From NCBI RefSeq assembly GCF_021155775.2, contig NC_060232.1, forward strand, positions 20,839,922 to 20,903,921: 64,000 nt of DNA, given 5' to 3'. This document shows positions 60,831 to 64,000 of the stretch, piece after piece. The position numbers were made by a program, and so were the translations under genes. Every line of letters begins with the position of its first letter. Positions within the stretch are counted from its first letter, which is position 1. The notes under the pieces are model-generated. The model searched no databases. It was given only the letters and a program-made list of their open reading frames with translations, and was not told the origin of the DNA. Origin of the DNA: Neodiprion pinetum (taxonomy: Eukaryota; Arthropoda; Insecta; Hymenoptera; Diprionidae).

Positions 60831-61126
60831 TTTTATAATATTCTACGAATTTTTAAAAATTATCGGCACACAAAACCATCAAGATTTGCATTAACATAAT
60901 CAGACCAGCAGTTTGCCATCACATTTTAACGCTAGCAAGTGGCGCTGCTGGCTGACTGTTCAGTATCCGGCGTGCATAGTCAAAATTGGGGTGGGTTCGC
61001 ATAGCTGCAACGTCGCGGTTGTGCGGGAACCAATAAACATGCATAAAATCCAGTGAACAGTATATTTCAAACATTGTGATTCGTTACCTCTCAACCGCAC
61101 CCGTACCACGGCGCGTATATGAATCC
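60831..61126 (-). promoter_or_regulatory. RPRD1 upstream region (probable promoter, 5' UTR)
   Basis: Less AT-rich sequence directly upstream of the RPRD1 start codon. No TATA box clearly placed. Bounded outside by a MITE. Role inferred from position only. Confidence 0.35.
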
Positions 61127-61380
61127 AGCCTTAGGGTGCTATTTCATGAGCAGTAAGAAGCAGCAGCACTAGCAGTTTTCCCCTATCACTTCCGGCGCAA
61201 ATTTCTGCTGCTCGCAGTTCAGTTTTTCGAGCGACAAGCCAGAAGATCACAAGAAGCTACGACCTATTTCATGAGCAGCGCTGGTGCTGCGTAAAATTAC
61301 CAGACTAATGCTAGTGAAAACTAGTAAGTTACTAAACCACTGCTGCTTTTTACTGCTCATGAAATATTACCCTTAAGGCT
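61127..61380. mobile_element. 254-bp MITE upstream of RPRD1
   Basis: TIRs of about 42 bp: AGCCTTAGGGTGCTATTTCA TGAGCAGTAAGAAGCAGCAG at 61127, and AGCCTTAAGGGTAATATTTC read inward from 61380. Internal ATTTCATGAGCAG is repeated again near 61268. No coding content. Confidence 0.75.
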
Positions 61381-61505
61381 CGTTGTGTATTCGTTGTGTA
61401 CGAAATCTAGTTACTTTTCAGCACCCATCACGACGGATCACGGAACAAACAAAAGTTACTAGATTCTGAACCAATATGAAGGCCTTCGAAAAGTGTCCGC
61501 TAGAG

Positions 61506-61622
61506 TTAGACCACTAATATATATATATACACTGGATTGGATATTACCGTATACTCTACGTGTAAGCTCGTGCGTCCAATTGAACAATTGAAATTCCGCC
61601 ATCTTGTACAGAAAGTTGTCAC
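61506..61622 (+). repeat. Inverted repeat flanking the THAP gene, left copy
   Basis: Contains ATATATACACTGGATTGGAT, CCAATTGAAC and GCCATCTTGTACAGA in order. Matches the reverse complement of 63408-63500. Confidence 0.65.
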
Positions 61623-62238
61623 AAAATGCGCGCTAGATTTGAACTGCGTAATATATGCTATTTAGATCTAACGATATATTCGTCACACAAAAAAGTTTTT
61701 GACGAGTAAAATAATGTTTGACACATTAAATGAAGAACAAATCATTTTTTCGAAAGTATATTATTATTTACAATTATATGATGTAAAAGATCATTAAATA
61801 ATATGACGAAAAACTTGTATTTAAGCGTGATTTTTCTTTATGTTCAAAAGAAGTCCTCAATTCTAAGAAGTTTCCGTCCATTATCCTTCATCCTATGGTG
61901 GGCTGAATTCCATACGGATTATTCAAAAATTTGTATAACACTAATTCAACCGTTAGGGAATCCATTTACCATCCATTGATCATCAAAGTGGAGCTGAAGA
62001 CATGTAAAAAAAAGTTTTGAATTGAATTATATCGAATTGGGTGAGTAAAAACTTTATTCAAAAATATGGAGAATAAAACATTCCTTGCAAACGTTAAGGC
62101 ATTTTTATAGAGTTGCGTGCGATAAACCACAACTGTAATATAATTAGTAGTATCAATCCACATTCCATTCACATGAAGAAAAAGTTACAAGCACAATCAA
62201 AAGAAAATAAAAAAGATGTAGATACCTGAGCATGCAAA

Positions 62239-63303
62239 TCAGGTACAAATGTGTAGGTGATCATGTAATTTGGTTAAATTCACTGTGGTGGGCCGATCGG
62301 ATTCATCCTGAAATTCGGTCTGCTGCAAGTTTTCACCTACAGATAAGTTACTAATAAATAACGACAATGGAAATACACAGAAATGTGTCACACACGATTT
62401 TTCTGTAACAGAGCACTTTATAATCTGTAGGTAATTAACCGCTTCGACGGCATTGACGCAATAGTGCATCACATCAACGTGTCTTCATGCACACTGAGTT
62501 TTCTCTGACCTAAAAGGGATTAATAGTTTCAGATCTTACCAAATAACGTTGGGATACTGCCTTTTGGTAAAGTTATATAATTTTTACTTTTCTTCTGAAA
62601 GCAAGAGGGTTCAAAGTGGTCGGAACACAGAAAGCTATCACTTGATGGAGACCACGGTCCAATGTTTATATTTGCGATCCACTGCTTCATAATATCAGGT
62701 TCATCCAATGGGAACCTACATGACAAGCAGAATTTAAATTTATTAATTCACACGTTATGTTGCATTGAGTAACGGTACTTACTTGAAGAATGAATAGCCA
62801 TGTCCATATTCCCTTAATCGGTGACAAGATGAACACTCTGATTTTGGGTTATCAAATATAGTTGGTACACTGTTCTTTTTCAATGTAATTAGGAATCCTG
62901 TCCTATCGAAGCAGTCATTTGCAAAATGAGCTGAACAGAATGTGCTATTTCGGTTTGGCTTCCAGTCCTTCCTCTTCATTACTTTTAACCACTGCTGAAG
63001 GCGCAACACATCTTTCACGGGAAATCTACATATCGAATTATAATTTAATCCCTGAGTCAATAATACCCGAGTTTTCAAATTCAATTATAATAAGATCGGT
63101 TCATAATTCAAATATTGTGAATTTTTACTGACCCGATTCGTACGTTATAATACTCGTTAAATATAATTAGTAAATACTTCGTATGCTGACATAACCTCTG
63201 CAAGTTATCATTTGCAGAACGCTTCAGCGTTGTATACTCACTTGTGAAATGATCGCCCACTATATTTTGATTGCTTTGTTTTGCAAAAAACGCAGGTACT
63301 CAT
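62239..63303 (-). CDS. Small protein with two tandem THAP domains, 4 exons
   Basis: Exons 63303-63242, 63025-62783, 62715-62540 and 62336-62239 (stop TGA) join in phase with GT/AG sites to give about 192 residues. THAP 1: CVFC in exon 1, then FPVKDVLRLQQWL, CSAHF and the end signature VPTIF in exon 2. THAP 2: CSSC in exon 2, then FPLDEPDIMKQWI, CSDHF and IPTLFG in exon 3. Both have the C2CH layout (Cx2C, then CxxH) of the THAP zinc-dependent DNA-binding fold. Exon 4 adds a short unrelated tail beginning ENLQQTEFQDESD. The first exon is short and a further upstream exon cannot be excluded. Either a host transcription factor or a domesticated P-element-type DNA-binding module; target unknown. 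Inverted repeats flank it at 61.5 and 63.45 kb. Confidence 0.8.
62540..62715 (-). CDS. THAP gene exon 3 (body of THAP 2)
   Basis: Acceptor CATGTAG before GTTCCCATTGG. 176 nt, donor TTTG|GTAAGA at 62539. Encodes FPLDEPDIMKQW, WSPSSDSFLCSDHF and IPTLFG. Confidence 0.8.
62783..63025 (-). CDS. THAP gene exon 2 (body of THAP 1, CxxC of THAP 2)
   Basis: Acceptor ATATGTAG before ATTTCCCG. 243 nt, ending TTCTTCAA before the donor GTAAGT. It carries the FP, W, C-H and VPTIF signatures of the first THAP, and CSSC, which begins the second. Confidence 0.8.
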
Positions 63304-63366
63304 TGTTACCTCAATAATTGTTACTGCAATTTTCCATCGCAATCGATTATATACACATACATATAT

Positions 63367-63367
<1 letters not shown>

Positions 63368-63403
<36 letters not shown>
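63368..63403. repeat. (TA)n microsatellite
   Basis: Uninterrupted TA run of about 34 bp next to the right inverted-repeat copy. The open frame with YIYIYIY is a by-product. Confidence 0.85.
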
Positions 63404-63405
<2 letters not shown>

Positions 63406-63407
63406 GA

Positions 63408-63500
63408 AGTGACAAGAATCTGTACAAAATGGCTACCGTTCAATTGGCGTGACGGCACCACGCTTAATCCAATCCAGTGTATATATATATCAGTGATTTA
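63408..63500 (-). repeat. Inverted repeat flanking the THAP gene, right copy
   Basis: On the minus strand: CACTGATATATATATACACT, GGATTGGAT, GCCAATTGAAC and GCCATTTTGTACAGATTCTTGTC in pieces. Same order as the left copy at 61506-61622. Confidence 0.65.
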
Positions 63501-64000
63501 GACAGAGGAAACTGGAGGAAACGAGATGGAGGTCAATTACTTTCTCTCTCTGTCATATTGCTACGCTGCTGAATAGAAAGAGACTGAGGTTAACTTGCAC
63601 TAGTGCCTTGTTACGTTCCGAGAGGAATGTTGCGAGTTAGTTCTGATTCACTACGTGAGTTGTGTTATATTCTTTGCTTAATGAAGCTCAGAAATCTGCT
63701 GATCAGCACACGTTTATTTACATAATCTCCGTCAGGTTCTCAATTGTGAGATTTACAATGATTATGTAACTGATGTTACTGCTTATCACAGTTACTAGCT
63801 GCTACTGAGTTATGAAAGTGCTGTGACGTCGGAACGGTACCTAGTGGAAATCTCCAGATGCTAGACACCGGAAACATTCACACACAGCTACAGCTAGACT
63901 CACATCAGTAGTTTGGGTCGAACGGTAATCGAACGAACCGAAGAAGGAGAAATTGTTGGATAAAAGATTTAATTTGGCTTACCTTTTTGAGAATATTCTG
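63501..64000. other. No gene recognised at window end
   Basis: Moderately mixed sequence upstream of the THAP gene. Could hold its promoter or an untranslated first exon; nothing firm visible. Confidence 0.4.

Overview
This is an AT-rich insect nuclear window with few genes and many transposable elements. I place it as insect, tentatively Hymenoptera, from the protein style of the two host genes, the kinds of repeats present (a purine-rich LINE, Ty3/gypsy LTR elements with a tRNA-Lys type primer site, THAP-bearing and long-TIR elements) and the intron structure. The order is an inference. I see no rRNA, tRNA, CRISPR or bacterial-type feature.

Host genes. The main gene is an RPRD1A/B (CREPT-like) RNA polymerase II CTD-binding protein on the minus strand. 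It has five coding exons between 60830 and 23818 and encodes 339 residues when spliced. All exon joints agree in phase and have GT/AG sites. Intron 4 (50757 to 23968, about 26.8 kb) is very large and holds most of the mobile DNA. The second gene, also minus strand (63303 to 62239, four exons, about 192 residues), encodes a small protein with two consecutive THAP zinc-binding domains; each domain has its first CxxC pair on the exon before its body.

Left third (1-23.8 kb, downstream of RPRD1): no host gene that I recognise. It contains hairpin elements (1605-2077, 3159-3449, 8491-8989), several degenerate minisatellites, a 5'-truncated LINE (10526-13422) with a candidate 9-bp target duplication, an inverted repeat pair (about 7.85 and 13.75 kb) enclosing that LINE, and a 1.74-kb long-TIR element (20043-21785) carrying an OTU-protease fragment, a gypsy integrase fragment and a Helitron-like end.

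Intron 4 (24-50.7 kb): the central structure is a long-TIR element (26233-34400, TIRs about 480-490 bp) that contained a transposase-like gene. That gene was split by a young, internally deleted Ty3/gypsy LTR element (27439-31720, two 550-bp LTRs with 5 differences, CTAG duplication). Removing the LTR element and one CTAG copy restores an open frame across the break. A second, older, distantly related transposase-like pseudogene lies on the minus strand at about 48.3-46.0 kb. A large palindrome lies at 35.2-36.0 kb.

Right end: introns 1-3 of RPRD1 hold a THAP-fragment TIR element (52472-53312), a pogo/Tigger-type MITE (54267-54719) and an AGATCTAATT-rich repeat field. A 254-bp MITE sits about 300 bp upstream of the RPRD1 start. 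An inverted repeat pair flanks the THAP gene.

The most promising novelty is the set of long-TIR elements whose termini share a TGAGnnATTCCAYG-like end. At least four such ends occur here, and one pair encloses the transposase-like gene.
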